A stretch of DNA of 64,000 bases from an uncultured Lachnospiraceae bacterium (GTDB lineage Bacteria; Bacillota; Clostridia; Lachnospirales; Lachnospiraceae), in contig CAJUDZ010000003.1 in assembly GCA_910584965.1 (NCBI GenBank), positions 1 through 64,000 on the forward strand. Reading direction: 5' to 3'. Positions 17,891 to 26,667 of this stretch are shown here, in pieces. The notes under the pieces are model-generated. The model saw only the letters and a list, made by a program, of their open reading frames with translations. It was not told the DNA's origin and did no database searches. The position numbers were made by a program, and so were the translations under genes. Each line of letters begins with the position of its first letter. The first letter of the stretch is position 1.

Positions 17891-18481
17891 ATGGTACAGG
17901 AATATTATGAGAAGTATACGGAAGAATTAAACGAGGCGCTGAAAGGACTGGATAAAGCGGAGATTCAGAAGTTATGGGAAAAAATGGAGGAAATCCGTTT
18001 ATCCGGAGGAAAGATTTTTGTGCTTGGAAACGGAGGAAGCGCGGCGGCGGCCAGCCACTGGATCTGCGATTTTTCCAAAGGAATCAATACGGATAGCTCC
18101 AGACGGCTGAAAATATACAGTCTGGCAGATAATCTGTCCGTTGCTACGGCGCTTGGAAATGATTTTTCCTATGACGAGATATTCAGCGAGCAGCTTAAAA
18201 ATGTCCTGACGAAGGAAGATCTGGTAATATCGCTGTCGGTGTCCGGCAGTTCATCCAATCTGGTGAATGCGCATTTGTATGCGAAGGAAAAGGGTGCGTT
18301 CACGGCGGCAATCATCGGGGATTATCACGGGAAACTGGAACAGGTTTCTGATCTGGTGATCGCGGTGCCGTCCAGGAATTATGGAATTGTGGAAGATATC
18401 CATATGACAATAGATCATGTGGTGTCTCAATATATGCGCATATGTAACGAAAAGAAAGAAGCGGAGGGGGGTTATAAATGA
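17891..18481 (+). CDS. SIS-domain sugar-phosphate isomerase (GmhA-like)
   Basis: The 196-residue protein is a single SIS domain with GNGGSAAAASHWICDF, like phosphoheptose isomerase GmhA and DiaA. SVSGSSSNLVNA is the second phosphosugar-binding loop. It probably isomerises or binds a phosphorylated sugar in this operon; a heptose pathway is not otherwise seen. The start at 17891 is two bases after the preceding stop, with AGGAG upstream. Its stop overlaps the aldolase start as ATGA. Confidence 0.85.
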   Translation: MVQEYYEKYTEELNEALKGLDKAEIQKLWEKMEEIRLSGGKIFVLGNGGSAAAASHWICDFSKGINTDSSRRLKIYSLADNLSVATALGNDFSYDEIFSEQLKNVLTKEDLVISLSVSGSSSNLVNAHLYAKEKGAFTAAIIGDYHGKLEQVSDLVIAVPSRNYGIVEDIHMTIDHVVSQYMRICNEKKEAEGGYK

Positions 18482-19356
18482 GACTGGAGGAAATTTTAAA
18501 GAATACCAGAAAGGAAGGGTATGCGGCAGGCTCTTTTTCACCACGGTATGTACCGATGATACAGCCGATTTTAAAGGCAGCCGAGAGCTGTCATTCGCCG
18601 GCAATCGTCCAGATATCACAAAAGGAGATGAACCGGTACGGCATTCGTGCAAAAGAATTTGCGGATGAGTTTTTCAGACAGAGAAAAGAACTCGGCATTA
18701 CCGTGCCGACGACGCTCCATTTAGATCATACGAAAGATTTCGAGGTGATACGGGAAGCGATCGAAGCCGGTTTTGAATCCGTGATGATCGATGCGTCCGA
18801 ATACATATTCGATGAAAACGTGGAGATTACAAGAAAAGTGGTGGAATATGCCCATGCAGGAAATGTAAGTGTGGAGGCGGAACTCGGGAAAATCGGAACC
18901 ACCGATATGATTGAAACAGATACGGATGAAGAACTGTATACCGATCCCGGGCAGGCGCAGGAATTTGTCCGGCTGACGGGAGTGGATGCGCTGGCGGTAT
19001 CCGTTGGGACGGCGCACGGTGTCTATACGGTAAAGCAGCCGTGTGTGCAGTTTGACATCATAAAAGCGATTCGCAGCCTGACCCCGGTATATTTAGTGCT
19101 TCATGGCGGCTCGGGAGTGCCAAGCCATATGGTAGAAGCTTCATACGCAATGGAAGGAGGCGGTATCAGCAAAGTAAACATAGCAACCGATCTGGAACTG
19201 GCGTTTTTGGAGAGCCTCGGAAGGAAAGAGCGCGGAGATAATCAGTGGAGTATGGCATTATCTTCGGATGAACTGGCTGTGGGCCGGGAAGCCGTCCGAA
19301 AACTGGTGGAGGAAAAAATTACACATTATCTGCATAGTGACGGAAAGGCGTGGTAA
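18478..19356 (+). CDS. Class II fructose-bisphosphate aldolase family protein
   Basis: This 292-residue zinc aldolase has LHLDHT with catalytic Asp83 and zinc ligand His84, VEAELGKIG, GTAHGVY, VLHGGSG and KVNIATD, all typical of the FbaA/GatY/KbaY group. It should cleave a ketose bisphosphate into dihydroxyacetone phosphate and an aldehyde. With the two kinases and the isomerase it can carry an unusual sugar into central metabolism. GGAGGGGGG precedes the ATG. Confidence 0.92.
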   Translation: MRLEEILKNTRKEGYAAGSFSPRYVPMIQPILKAAESCHSPAIVQISQKEMNRYGIRAKEFADEFFRQRKELGITVPTTLHLDHTKDFEVIREAIEAGFESVMIDASEYIFDENVEITRKVVEYAHAGNVSVEAELGKIGTTDMIETDTDEELYTDPGQAQEFVRLTGVDALAVSVGTAHGVYTVKQPCVQFDIIKAIRSLTPVYLVLHGGSGVPSHMVEASYAMEGGGISKVNIATDLELAFLESLGRKERGDNQWSMALSSDELAVGREAVRKLVEEKITHYLHSDGKAW

Positions 19357-19361
19357 TTGTT

Positions 19362-20297
19362 ATGGTAGGGGCAATCGACATAGGAGGGACAAAAACCATT
19401 GCAGGACTTGCGAATCAGGACGGGAAGATTCTGGATCAGATAAAATTCGACAGCTGTACGGAAAACTGGGAAGCACATTTTGAGCGGTGCGCGCAGGCTC
19501 TTCTGGAACTGTGCGGCAGGCATCAGACAGACGCTTCCGGCCTGAAAGGGATTGGGATAAGCCTTCCGGCCATGACGGACAGTGAAAACGGCATATTGGT
19601 TTATGCACCTTTTTCAGGATGGAGAGATATTCCCGCAGCCCGGTGGTTTGCCCGCAGGCTGAATCAGCCGGCCGTTTACGTGGAGAATGATGTTAATGCC
19701 TGTGCGCTTGGAGAATTGAAATTCGGTCACGGAAGAACCTGTAAGGATTTCATATGGATAACGGTAAGCACGGGTATCGGCGGCGCCATTGTAGCGGATT
19801 CCCGGCTGGTCACAGGGGGACATCATCTGGCGGGAGAGTTTGGGCACCTGAAAGTGGAGCGCATGCGTCCGAGACGCTGTCCGTGCGGGCAGGAAGGCTG
19901 TCTGGAAGCACATGCTTCGGGAACGGCCATCGGAAAATCATTTCAGGAATATCTGCGGACCTGCCCGGAAGCGGAACGGTTATTGAATCGGCACAACTAT
20001 CCGGCTGACGCATACGGCTGCCGTATGCTGGCGGCAGAAGGGGAAGCGGGCGCTGCGGAAATCTACCGGAAGGCCGGAGAATATCTGGGAATTGCGATCG
20101 CGCAGGCAGTCAATCTGCTCAATCCCGGGGCGGTCATTTTTGGGGGAGGAGTGAGCGCTTCCATGGAATTGCTTGAGCCGGAAATACGGAGAGTGCTTGC
20201 ATCAGAAGCGGTCCGTTCGGCCGGAGAGACGGCTCTTATGTATACGGCGCTCGGATATGAGGCGGCGCTTGTGGGAGCGGCAGCGTTAGTACCATAA
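19362..20297 (+). CDS. ROK-family sugar kinase
   Basis: The protein (311 residues from this start) has IDIGGTKT for ATP binding, AGEFGH and the zinc motif CPCGQEGCLE, followed by GGGVSAS. No helix-turn-helix precedes the kinase domain, so it is an enzyme, not a ROK repressor. Family members phosphorylate glucose, fructose, allose or N-acylated hexosamines. The ATG at 19362 has GGAAAGG somewhat far upstream; a GTG at 19350 is the alternative. Confidence 0.88.
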   Translation: MVGAIDIGGTKTIAGLANQDGKILDQIKFDSCTENWEAHFERCAQALLELCGRHQTDASGLKGIGISLPAMTDSENGILVYAPFSGWRDIPAARWFARRLNQPAVYVENDVNACALGELKFGHGRTCKDFIWITVSTGIGGAIVADSRLVTGGHHLAGEFGHLKVERMRPRRCPCGQEGCLEAHASGTAIGKSFQEYLRTCPEAERLLNRHNYPADAYGCRMLAAEGEAGAAEIYRKAGEYLGIAIAQAVNLLNPGAVIFGGGVSASMELLEPEIRRVLASEAVRSAGETALMYTALGYEAALVGAAALVP

Positions 20298-20326
20298 AAC
20301 GATAAAAGGATAAAAAGGAGAAGAGT

Positions 20327-21772
20327 ATGAGGAAAAAAGTGAAAAAGAACATGAAAAAAACATTGGCATGTATCATGGCCGCATTGACACTTGCGGGATG
20401 TCTTGCCGGATGCGGCGGGAATGCGCCGGCAGAGAGCACGGAGAGTACAGAAAGCACACCGGCTGCGGACAGCGCGCAGAGTACGGAAAACACGGAAACC
20501 CCCGTTGAAGATACGGTAGCAGCCGAAGGGGAAAATCAGGAAGCATCTGCGGATACGCAGGAAGAAATTACATTTACCTGGATGATTAATAAGGTAGAAA
20601 TCAAAAATGAGCTGGAAGAAGTGGCACAGGCGTACATGGACAGCCATGAAAATATTACAATCATTACGGAAGTTGCCGGCGGCAGCGTGGAGCCTTACGG
20701 AACACGTCTGAAGGCGAAACTGGGTTCTAATGATATGCCGGCGCTGTTCGTCACAGAAGGTCCTTCCGACTACGAAATGTTTGATGAATATCTGGTGGAT
20801 CTGTCCGATACAAAGCTGGCGGGAATGGCGGATGACAGTCTTCTGGCGGTATCCACGATGAACGGCGAAGTGAAGGCGCTTCCCATGGCGATTGAAGGCT
20901 TTGGCATCATCTACAACAAGACGATCTTTGAGCAGGCGGGCATTAATCCGGATGAAATCACGTCTATGGAAGCCCTGAGAGAAGCGGCGCAGCTTTTGGA
21001 CAGCAAAAAGGACGAGCTTGGGCTGGAAGCGGTATTCTGTCTGCCGGGCAAGGAAACATGGGTAATCGGTTCCCATATGGGCTCTGCTTTCTTAAACGGT
21101 GAATTTGAACAGCCTGCAGACGCGTGGAATTCACCCGTACTGGAATGGGAAAATCAGGCTGCGTACAAAGACTTTATCGATTTGCAGGTGGAATACGGAA
21201 TCGTTCCCCAGGGAGAGACAAAGAATGTAGTCAACCTGACATATTCGGACCAGATTGAAAAGGGATTTGCTTTAGGCAGAGTTGCTATGGTACACAACGG
21301 AAACTGGGTATCACAGATTATCAAAGGAATTTCTCCTGAAATGATTGAAAACGATGAAATCGGATTTCTTCCGACACCGATTCCCGGTTACAGAGAAGAC
21401 TGCGTGCGCGTGATCGGAACGCCTTACATCTCTTTAAATGCCAAACTGGATGAATCCGTGCAGAAAGCGGCTATGGACTTCCTTGAATGGCTTTATACTT
21501 CGGAAGAAGGAAAAGATCTGGTTGTAAACAAATTAAATATGATTCCGCCTTACGAAGGATTTGAAGGGTATGCAATCGAAGATCCTTTAGGGGCCGACCT
21601 GTTAGAGTATATTGCGGCAGGCAGGACGCTTCCGTCGCTGCAGAACAATTGTCCGAGCGGATTCAAGAATTTTATGGGTGAAAAGGTTCAGGAATATCTG
21701 ACAGGAAAAGACTGGGATGCCTGTGTGGCAGAAATGATTGATAAATGGGCGGAACTTGCGTCTTCGAATTAA
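20327..21772 (+). CDS. ABC sugar transporter solute-binding lipoprotein
   Basis: This 481-residue protein has a lipoprotein signal (lipobox LAGC, Cys25 or Cys29), a Ser/Thr/Glu-rich linker and a family-1 extracellular solute-binding domain from about residue 75. It captures a sugar or oligosaccharide outside the cell for the two permeases encoded next. AAAAGGAG precedes the ATG. The location at the end of the catabolic genes suggests that it imports their substrate. Confidence 0.92.
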   Translation: MRKKVKKNMKKTLACIMAALTLAGCLAGCGGNAPAESTESTESTPAADSAQSTENTETPVEDTVAAEGENQEASADTQEEITFTWMINKVEIKNELEEVAQAYMDSHENITIITEVAGGSVEPYGTRLKAKLGSNDMPALFVTEGPSDYEMFDEYLVDLSDTKLAGMADDSLLAVSTMNGEVKALPMAIEGFGIIYNKTIFEQAGINPDEITSMEALREAAQLLDSKKDELGLEAVFCLPGKETWVIGSHMGSAFLNGEFEQPADAWNSPVLEWENQAAYKDFIDLQVEYGIVPQGETKNVVNLTYSDQIEKGFALGRVAMVHNGNWVSQIIKGISPEMIENDEIGFLPTPIPGYREDCVRVIGTPYISLNAKLDESVQKAAMDFLEWLYTSEEGKDLVVNKLNMIPPYEGFEGYAIEDPLGADLLEYIAAGRTLPSLQNNCPSGFKNFMGEKVQEYLTGKDWDACVAEMIDKWAELASSN

Positions 21773-21859
21773 AGATATGGCTTTGTGAGTCATAAAAACG
21801 GGTTACGGGAACGAAAATGTCAAAACAAGTGGAAAGAACAGGATACAGGAGGTGTGATG

Positions 21860-22735
21860 ATGGGAAAAAAGCGGGTCAGAAATTTTCTGGCAGACGTAGT
21901 TTTTATAGGACCGGTATTGCTTGCCTTTACCATGATTGTGCTGGTTCCGCTTATGAAGGGTATCTTTTTGAGCTTCACGGATTGGAACGGAATGACATAT
22001 CAGTCTTTTGTGGGATTTAAAAACTTTAAGAATGCCCTGACGGACCAGTCTTTCGGACGCGCGTTTCTCTTCACCTTTAAATTTGCGGCGATGGCGGTGA
22101 TTCTGATCAACGTAACAGGATTTAGTCTGGCGCTTTTGGTGACAAGGAATATCAGATGCAGCACTTTTATGCGGGCGGTGTTTTATATGCCCAACCTGAT
22201 CGGCGGCCTGACGCTGGGATTTGTCTGGAACTTCATCTTTGTAGAAATCTTTCCGGCAGCAGGAGAGAAACTGGGCATATCTTTTTTAAACGGATGGCTG
22301 GCGGATGCAAAAACAGGGCTGTGGGGGCTTGTAATTCTCACCACATGGCAGATGTCCGGGTATATGATGATCATTTATATTGCCGCCCTGCAGAATATTT
22401 CCGCGGATATCATTGAGAGCGCAAGAATAGACGGAGCGGGATTCGGTATGCTGCTCAGAAAGATTATGATTCCCATGGTCATGCCTTCCTTTACCGTAAG
22501 TATCTTCCTGACACTGTCCAACACATTTAAGCTGTATGACCAGAACCTGGCGTTGACGGGCGGCGGACCGGGAGATTCTACTACCATGATTTCCATGAAC
22601 ATATACAATACGGCGTACCGTTATAACCAGAATGCGCTGGGGCAGGCAAAGGCGATTATATTCCTTCTGGTCGTCCTTACCATAACGCTGACACAGGTTT
22701 ACTTCAGTAAGAAAAAGGAGGAACAGCTGGGATGA
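21860..22735 (+). CDS. ABC sugar transporter permease, MalF-like
   Basis: A 291-residue inner-membrane subunit with about six membrane segments and the EAA loop ESARIDGAGFGMLLRKIMIP that contacts the ATPase. The start at 21860 lies seven bases behind AGGAGG; the ATG at 21857 is too close and the earlier codons have no binding site. Its stop overlaps the start of the second permease. Confidence 0.92.
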   Translation: MGKKRVRNFLADVVFIGPVLLAFTMIVLVPLMKGIFLSFTDWNGMTYQSFVGFKNFKNALTDQSFGRAFLFTFKFAAMAVILINVTGFSLALLVTRNIRCSTFMRAVFYMPNLIGGLTLGFVWNFIFVEIFPAAGEKLGISFLNGWLADAKTGLWGLVILTTWQMSGYMMIIYIAALQNISADIIESARIDGAGFGMLLRKIMIPMVMPSFTVSIFLTLSNTFKLYDQNLALTGGGPGDSTTMISMNIYNTAYRYNQNALGQAKAIIFLLVVLTITLTQVYFSKKKEEQLG

Positions 22736-23559
22736 GCAGGAAGAGAATCAATACGGCATTATTAACAATATTGGGACTGCTGCTTGCGGCATTGTTCCTG
22801 TCACCGTTCTACATTATTATCATCAATGCGTTTAAGACGCAGAAAGACTTTTTTACGGACATACTGGCTCTCCCGAAGTATTTGTATCCGGATAATTTCA
22901 AGCAGGCGGTTCACGATACCAAATATTTTAAAACCATCGGAAATACCGTGTTTATCACGTCGGGAAGCCTTGTGCTGATTATTATAACCGCTTCTATGGC
23001 GGCATGGCGTCTGACGAGGACGTTTGAGAGGAAAATCAGCAAAATGATTTATTATATGCTCGTGGCGGGAATGCTGGTTCCCTTCCAGGGAATCATGCTT
23101 CCCTTTGTAAAATGGATTGACCGGTTAGGGCTGATGAACAAGCCGGGCATGTGGTTTATTTATATGGGGTTCGGCGCCAGCATGGCGATGTTTCTGATCG
23201 GTTCCTTCGTGAGCGGGATCCCGAAGGAGATAGAAGAAGCGGGGATTATTGACGGATGCGGCATCTGGCAGCTGTTCTGGCGGGTGGTGTTCGCACTTCT
23301 CAAACCCATTCTGCTGTCGGTGGTATTCCTGGATCTGATCTGGATATGGAATGACTATCTGATGCCGTCACTGATTATTAACCAGCCCGGCAATCAGACG
23401 CTTCCGCTGATGGTATTCCAGTTTTTCGGGGGCCAGTTTAAGAAATGGAGTCTGGCGCTGGCCGGCCTGCTGTTAGTCATGGCGCCGGTGGTGGTGTTCT
23501 ATATGTTCGCGCAAAAATGGGTGATTAAAGGAATCGCGGACGGAGCGGTAAAACAATAA
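22732..23559 (+). CDS. ABC sugar transporter permease, MalG-like
   Basis: This 275-residue partner permease has about six membrane segments and the EAA loop EIEEAGIIDGCGIWQLFWRV. It overlaps the previous gene by four bases (ATGA). No ATP-binding subunit follows, so a shared MsmX-type ATPase encoded elsewhere probably energises the transporter, as is common in Firmicutes. It is the last gene of the DeoR-controlled operon. Confidence 0.92.
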   Translation: MSRKRINTALLTILGLLLAALFLSPFYIIIINAFKTQKDFFTDILALPKYLYPDNFKQAVHDTKYFKTIGNTVFITSGSLVLIIITASMAAWRLTRTFERKISKMIYYMLVAGMLVPFQGIMLPFVKWIDRLGLMNKPGMWFIYMGFGASMAMFLIGSFVSGIPKEIEEAGIIDGCGIWQLFWRVVFALLKPILLSVVFLDLIWIWNDYLMPSLIINQPGNQTLPLMVFQFFGGQFKKWSLALAGLLLVMAPVVVFYMFAQKWVIKGIADGAVKQ

Positions 23560-23591
23560 ACATAAGCCGGGTTTTTATATATATCTTTCTA

Positions 23592-23600
23592 TGATATACT
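23592..23600 (+). promoter_or_regulatory. Extended -10 for the secreted protein gene
   Basis: TGATATACT gives an extended -10 (TATACT at 23595-23600). The -35 region is only T-rich. Confidence 0.45.
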
Positions 23601-23654
23601 GTTTTTGAACACATTGATACAGGAACGTTCAAATTGTCTGAAAGGAGGATATAT

Positions 23655-24245
23655 ATGGCGGAAAAACATAATACCCGGGAAAAGAAAAACTGCCGGAAAA
23701 ACGGAGGCAGAAAGACGGCTGGAAGGAAAACTGTTCTGCTGGCATCCGCACTGGCAGCAGGCTTATTGTCTGCGGGCGGCGCCGTCTATGCCTCGACGGA
23801 CGGGGAAGTCATAAATTATATGGCAGATTTCATGAGCGGAGGCACTTATTATGACAAAACGCAAACCGATGAAAGCGGCGTGGAAAATCCGGTCGTTTCG
23901 GTAAGCAGCACGGCGGTGCCGTTAGAAGAATCCGGTTTTCCGCTTTTGCTGGAAGACGGTAGACTATATTTTACAGGAGACGGCGGAAAAACGGATATAA
24001 CGGAAAAAATATCGGAAACGGAACCATATTATATTAATGTAAAAGACGATGAGGGGAATATGCACGTGTTCAACATCGGCGGCCGCGCGGAAGAGGGGCG
24101 CTACGGATATCAGGAAATGCTTTTTGACGGAGATGGTAATTTCCTGGCAGGTTCGGGGCGTACGGGAAGCGATGACGGGACGAATCCGGAATGGGCGGAA
24201 AAGGGCAGAAAAGAGATGACAGGGCGCCGGATAGGCGATGAATAA
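23655..24245 (+). CDS. Secreted protein of unknown function
   Basis: I do not recognise this 196-residue protein. A long, very basic start (about 1-28, many Lys/Arg/Asn) precedes a hydrophobic signal segment (VLLASALAAGLLSAGGAVYA) with a likely cleavage after VYA. The mature part is acidic, rich in Asp, Glu and Gly, and ends in a charged tail. AGGAGG lies six bases before the ATG. It has its own candidate promoter and no adjacent functional partner. Low-complexity composition makes homology by eye unreliable. Confidence 0.7.
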   Translation: MAEKHNTREKKNCRKNGGRKTAGRKTVLLASALAAGLLSAGGAVYASTDGEVINYMADFMSGGTYYDKTQTDESGVENPVVSVSSTAVPLEESGFPLLLEDGRLYFTGDGGKTDITEKISETEPYYINVKDDEGNMHVFNIGGRAEEGRYGYQEMLFDGDGNFLAGSGRTGSDDGTNPEWAEKGRKEMTGRRIGDE

Positions 24246-24248
24246 CAG

Positions 24249-24278
24249 TTTACAAATTTTACCAGATTATGATATGCT
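24249..24278 (+). promoter_or_regulatory. Candidate promoter of the Spo0A_C gene
   Basis: TTTACA (24249-24254) and TATGCT (24273-24278) are 18 bases apart, with TG at 24270-24271 extending the -10. Confidence 0.5.
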
Positions 24279-24311
24279 TTTCCAAAATGTACGGCAAAGG
24301 AGAAGGATACT

Positions 24312-24689
24312 ATGGAGAGCAATACTTTGGTAAGGCCTGAAACAGAACAGGTGATTTCCGGGTTGATGTTGGAACTTGGCATACCGGCTCACCTGAAAGG
24401 TTATCAATATCTGCGTACAGCGATCATCATGTGCGTGGAGGATATGGAACTGATCGGCAGCGTAACGAAACTGCTTTATCCCGATCTTGCGAGACAATAT
24501 CTGACGACAGACCAGAAGATCGAAAGGGCAATTCGGAATGCAATCGAAGTTTCCTGGGAGCGGGGAAACGGAGAATTGTTTAAAAAGCTGTTTGGATACA
24601 GCAACGGCGTCGAGCACAGCAGACCGACGAACAGTGAGTACATTGCGTCGGTAGCGGATTATGTGCGGCTGGAACAGGGATTTGTATGA
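24312..24689 (+). CDS. Stand-alone Spo0A C-terminal DNA-binding domain protein
   Basis: The 125 residues match the C-terminal (sigA) domain of the sporulation regulator Spo0A: LGIPAHLKGYQYLRTAI, VEDMELIGSVTKLLYPDLA, TTDQKIERAIRNAIEVSWERGN and PTNSEYIASVAD are all recognisable. No receiver domain is present, and none is encoded upstream, so it cannot be controlled by phosphorylation in the usual way. It may bind Spo0A boxes constitutively or interfere with Spo0A. AAAGGAGAAGG precedes the ATG, and a terminator follows. Confidence 0.9.
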   Translation: MESNTLVRPETEQVISGLMLELGIPAHLKGYQYLRTAIIMCVEDMELIGSVTKLLYPDLARQYLTTDQKIERAIRNAIEVSWERGNGELFKKLFGYSNGVEHSRPTNSEYIASVADYVRLEQGFV

Positions 24690-24750
24690 CAAAAGAACGA
24701 ACGGACGGCTTTTGCTGACAGCGTGCAGGGAACAGATCAGGAAGATATAT

Positions 24751-24782
24751 CAGGAAGGGATTTTGATGCCCTTCCTTTTTTT
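24751..24782 (+). terminator. Rho-independent terminator
   Basis: GGAAGGG (24753-24759) pairs with CCCTTCC (24769-24775) and is followed by seven T. It isolates the Spo0A_C gene from the glycan cluster. Confidence 0.88.
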
Positions 24783-24791
24783 GTGCGGATA

Positions 24792-24800
24792 TGCTATACT
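24792..24800 (+). promoter_or_regulatory. Extended -10 of the glycan cluster
   Basis: TGCTATACT is an extended -10. The matching -35 would fall inside the preceding terminator and is poor. Confidence 0.4.
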
Positions 24801-24868
24801 GTTGACATAATTGGAGTAAAATTGCGGTGAGTGCCGCCGTATTATCATGAAAGAGCGGAGAAGATGTT

Positions 24869-25798
24869 ATGAGTTTGCTGAGCATTATCGTTCCCTGTTA
24901 TAATGAAGAGGAAAATATTGCAGATTTTTATCATGAAGTATTGAAAAACAGCGCCTTTTTTGAAGAAAAAAAGATCGAGCTGGAAATGTTATATATTGAT
25001 GACGGCTCCAAAGACGGAACCGCGGCGGAGGTGAAGAAGCTGTGCGCGGAAGATAAACGGGTACATCTTCTGTCGTTTTCCAGAAATTTCGGCAAGGAAG
25101 CGGCTATTTATGCCGGGCTGAAAAAGGCAAAAGGAGATTACGCGGTGTTAATGGACGCGGATTTACAGGATCCTCCTGCGCTTTTGCCCGAAATGTATTC
25201 TTATATCGAACAGGGATACGATTCCGTTGCGACAAGAAGGGTGACCAGAAAAGGAGAACCCGTTATCCGTTCTTTTTTTGCCAGGCTTTTTTACCGGCTG
25301 ATGAACAGGATTTCGAAGACCGAGATTGTGGACGGGGCCAGGGATTACCGGCTGATGACAAGACAGGTGGTGGATGCGATCCTGTCCATGACGGAGTATA
25401 ACCGTTTTACGAAAGGAATTTTCGGCTGGGTAGGCTTTGAGACGAAATGGATAGAGTTTGAAAATGTGGAGCGGAAAAAGGGCGAAACCAAGTGGTCTTT
25501 CTGGAAACTGTTTCTGTATTCCCTTGACGGCATTACCGCTTTTTCCACCATGCCGTTAGCCGTTGCATCCGTTATGGGCGTGTTGTTCTGCATCGTGGCG
25601 TTTCTGTTAATTGCCGTAACGATCGTCCGCAAACTGATATTCGGAGATCCGACTTCGGGATGGCCGTCGCTCGTCTGCATTATTTCCCTGATCAGCGGCG
25701 TACAGTTGTTTTGTCTCGGCATTGTGGGGCAATACTTATCAAAGACCTATATGGAAGTAAAAAGAAGACCCGTATATCTGGTAAAAGAGGAAATCTGA
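24869..25798 (+). CDS. Polyprenyl-phosphate glycosyltransferase, DPM1/GtrB-like (GT2)
   Basis: This 309-residue protein has an N-terminal GT-A domain (SIIVPCYNEEENI, YIDDGSKDGT, MDADLQDPP) and two C-terminal membrane segments (about 228-255 and 265-290). Such enzymes transfer a sugar from a nucleotide donor to undecaprenyl phosphate, making the lipid donor for GT-C transferases. Large GT-C-like proteins are encoded at 35661 and 54652. The next gene overlaps its stop by one base. Confidence 0.92.
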   Translation: MSLLSIIVPCYNEEENIADFYHEVLKNSAFFEEKKIELEMLYIDDGSKDGTAAEVKKLCAEDKRVHLLSFSRNFGKEAAIYAGLKKAKGDYAVLMDADLQDPPALLPEMYSYIEQGYDSVATRRVTRKGEPVIRSFFARLFYRLMNRISKTEIVDGARDYRLMTRQVVDAILSMTEYNRFTKGIFGWVGFETKWIEFENVERKKGETKWSFWKLFLYSLDGITAFSTMPLAVASVMGVLFCIVAFLLIAVTIVRKLIFGDPTSGWPSLVCIISLISGVQLFCLGIVGQYLSKTYMEVKRRPVYLVKEEI

Positions 25799-26604
25799 TG
25801 AAAAAAATGGTCAGCATCATTGTGCCGGTTTACCGCGCCGCGCCTTATATCGCGGATACGATCGAGATGGTCCGGCGGCAGACTTACCGGGACTGGGAAC
25901 TGCTGTTAATCGATGACTGTTCCCCGGACAACAGCGCGGAGATTATCCGGAATATTATAAAAGAAGCGGCCGGACAGGCTGTCGATGAAAACCCTGCGCT
26001 GCGGGCGTACCCCGAAACGGCGGAACGCATCCGCCTGATACGGAAAGAAAGAAACGAAGGGGCGGCCTGCGCGCGGAATACCGGGCTGGAACTTGCTAAA
26101 GGGCGGTATATCGCATTCCTGGATGCGGACGACGTCTGGCGGCCGGAGAAGCTGGAGAAGGAGCTTGCTTTTCTCCGGAAAAAGCAGGCGGCCTTTGCTT
26201 TTACGGCTTATGAATTTGGCGATGAAAAAGCGCGGGGAACCGGCAAAATCGTGAAAGTGCCGGAACGGCTGAGCTATCAGAAAGCGTTATCCAGAACGGT
26301 GATTTTTACGTCGACGGTGCTTTTTGATACGGAGAAAATTCCGAAGGAACTGATACGGATGCCCGTAGTGGAAAGCGAAGATACGGCGACGTGGTGGAAA
26401 ATTTTACGGCATGGTTATACGGCGTACGGCTTAAACGAGCCGCTCGTCATTTACAGAAGGCCGGCGAAAAGCCTGTCTTCGAATAAATTTGTGGCGATAA
26501 AGCGAATCTGGAACCTGTACCGGAAAGAAGAAAGATTGACTCTTCTGGTCAGCGCCTTCTGCTTCTGTATGTGGGCCTTCCGCGCGACGGTGCGGCGCCT
26601 GTAA
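25798..26604 (+). CDS. GT2 glycosyltransferase
   Basis: This 268-residue GT-A enzyme shows VSIIVPVYRAAPYI, LIDDCSPDNS and the metal-binding FLDADDVW. It lacks membrane segments except perhaps the last 20 residues. The start shares a base with the stop of the previous gene (TGATG), so the two are translated in a coupled way; an upstream in-frame extension is not credible. Donor and acceptor sugars are unknown. Confidence 0.9.
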   Translation: MKKMVSIIVPVYRAAPYIADTIEMVRRQTYRDWELLLIDDCSPDNSAEIIRNIIKEAAGQAVDENPALRAYPETAERIRLIRKERNEGAACARNTGLELAKGRYIAFLDADDVWRPEKLEKELAFLRKKQAAFAFTAYEFGDEKARGTGKIVKVPERLSYQKALSRTVIFTSTVLFDTEKIPKELIRMPVVESEDTATWWKILRHGYTAYGLNEPLVIYRRPAKSLSSNKFVAIKRIWNLYRKEERLTLLVSAFCFCMWAFRATVRRL

Positions 26605-26667
26605 AGGCCGGAGCATGCAGGCCGGATATGGGCCGGCGGCCGCCAGATTCACAAATGAGGTGTTAGG

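Noticed and set aside
19362..20297. ROK-family transcriptional repressor
   Set aside because: There is no N-terminal helix-turn-helix; the protein begins directly with the ATP-binding IDIGGTKT.
20063..21076. 337-residue minus-strand open frame
   Set aside because: It lies antisense to the ROK and solute-binding genes, is rich in Arg, His and Cys, and matches no family.
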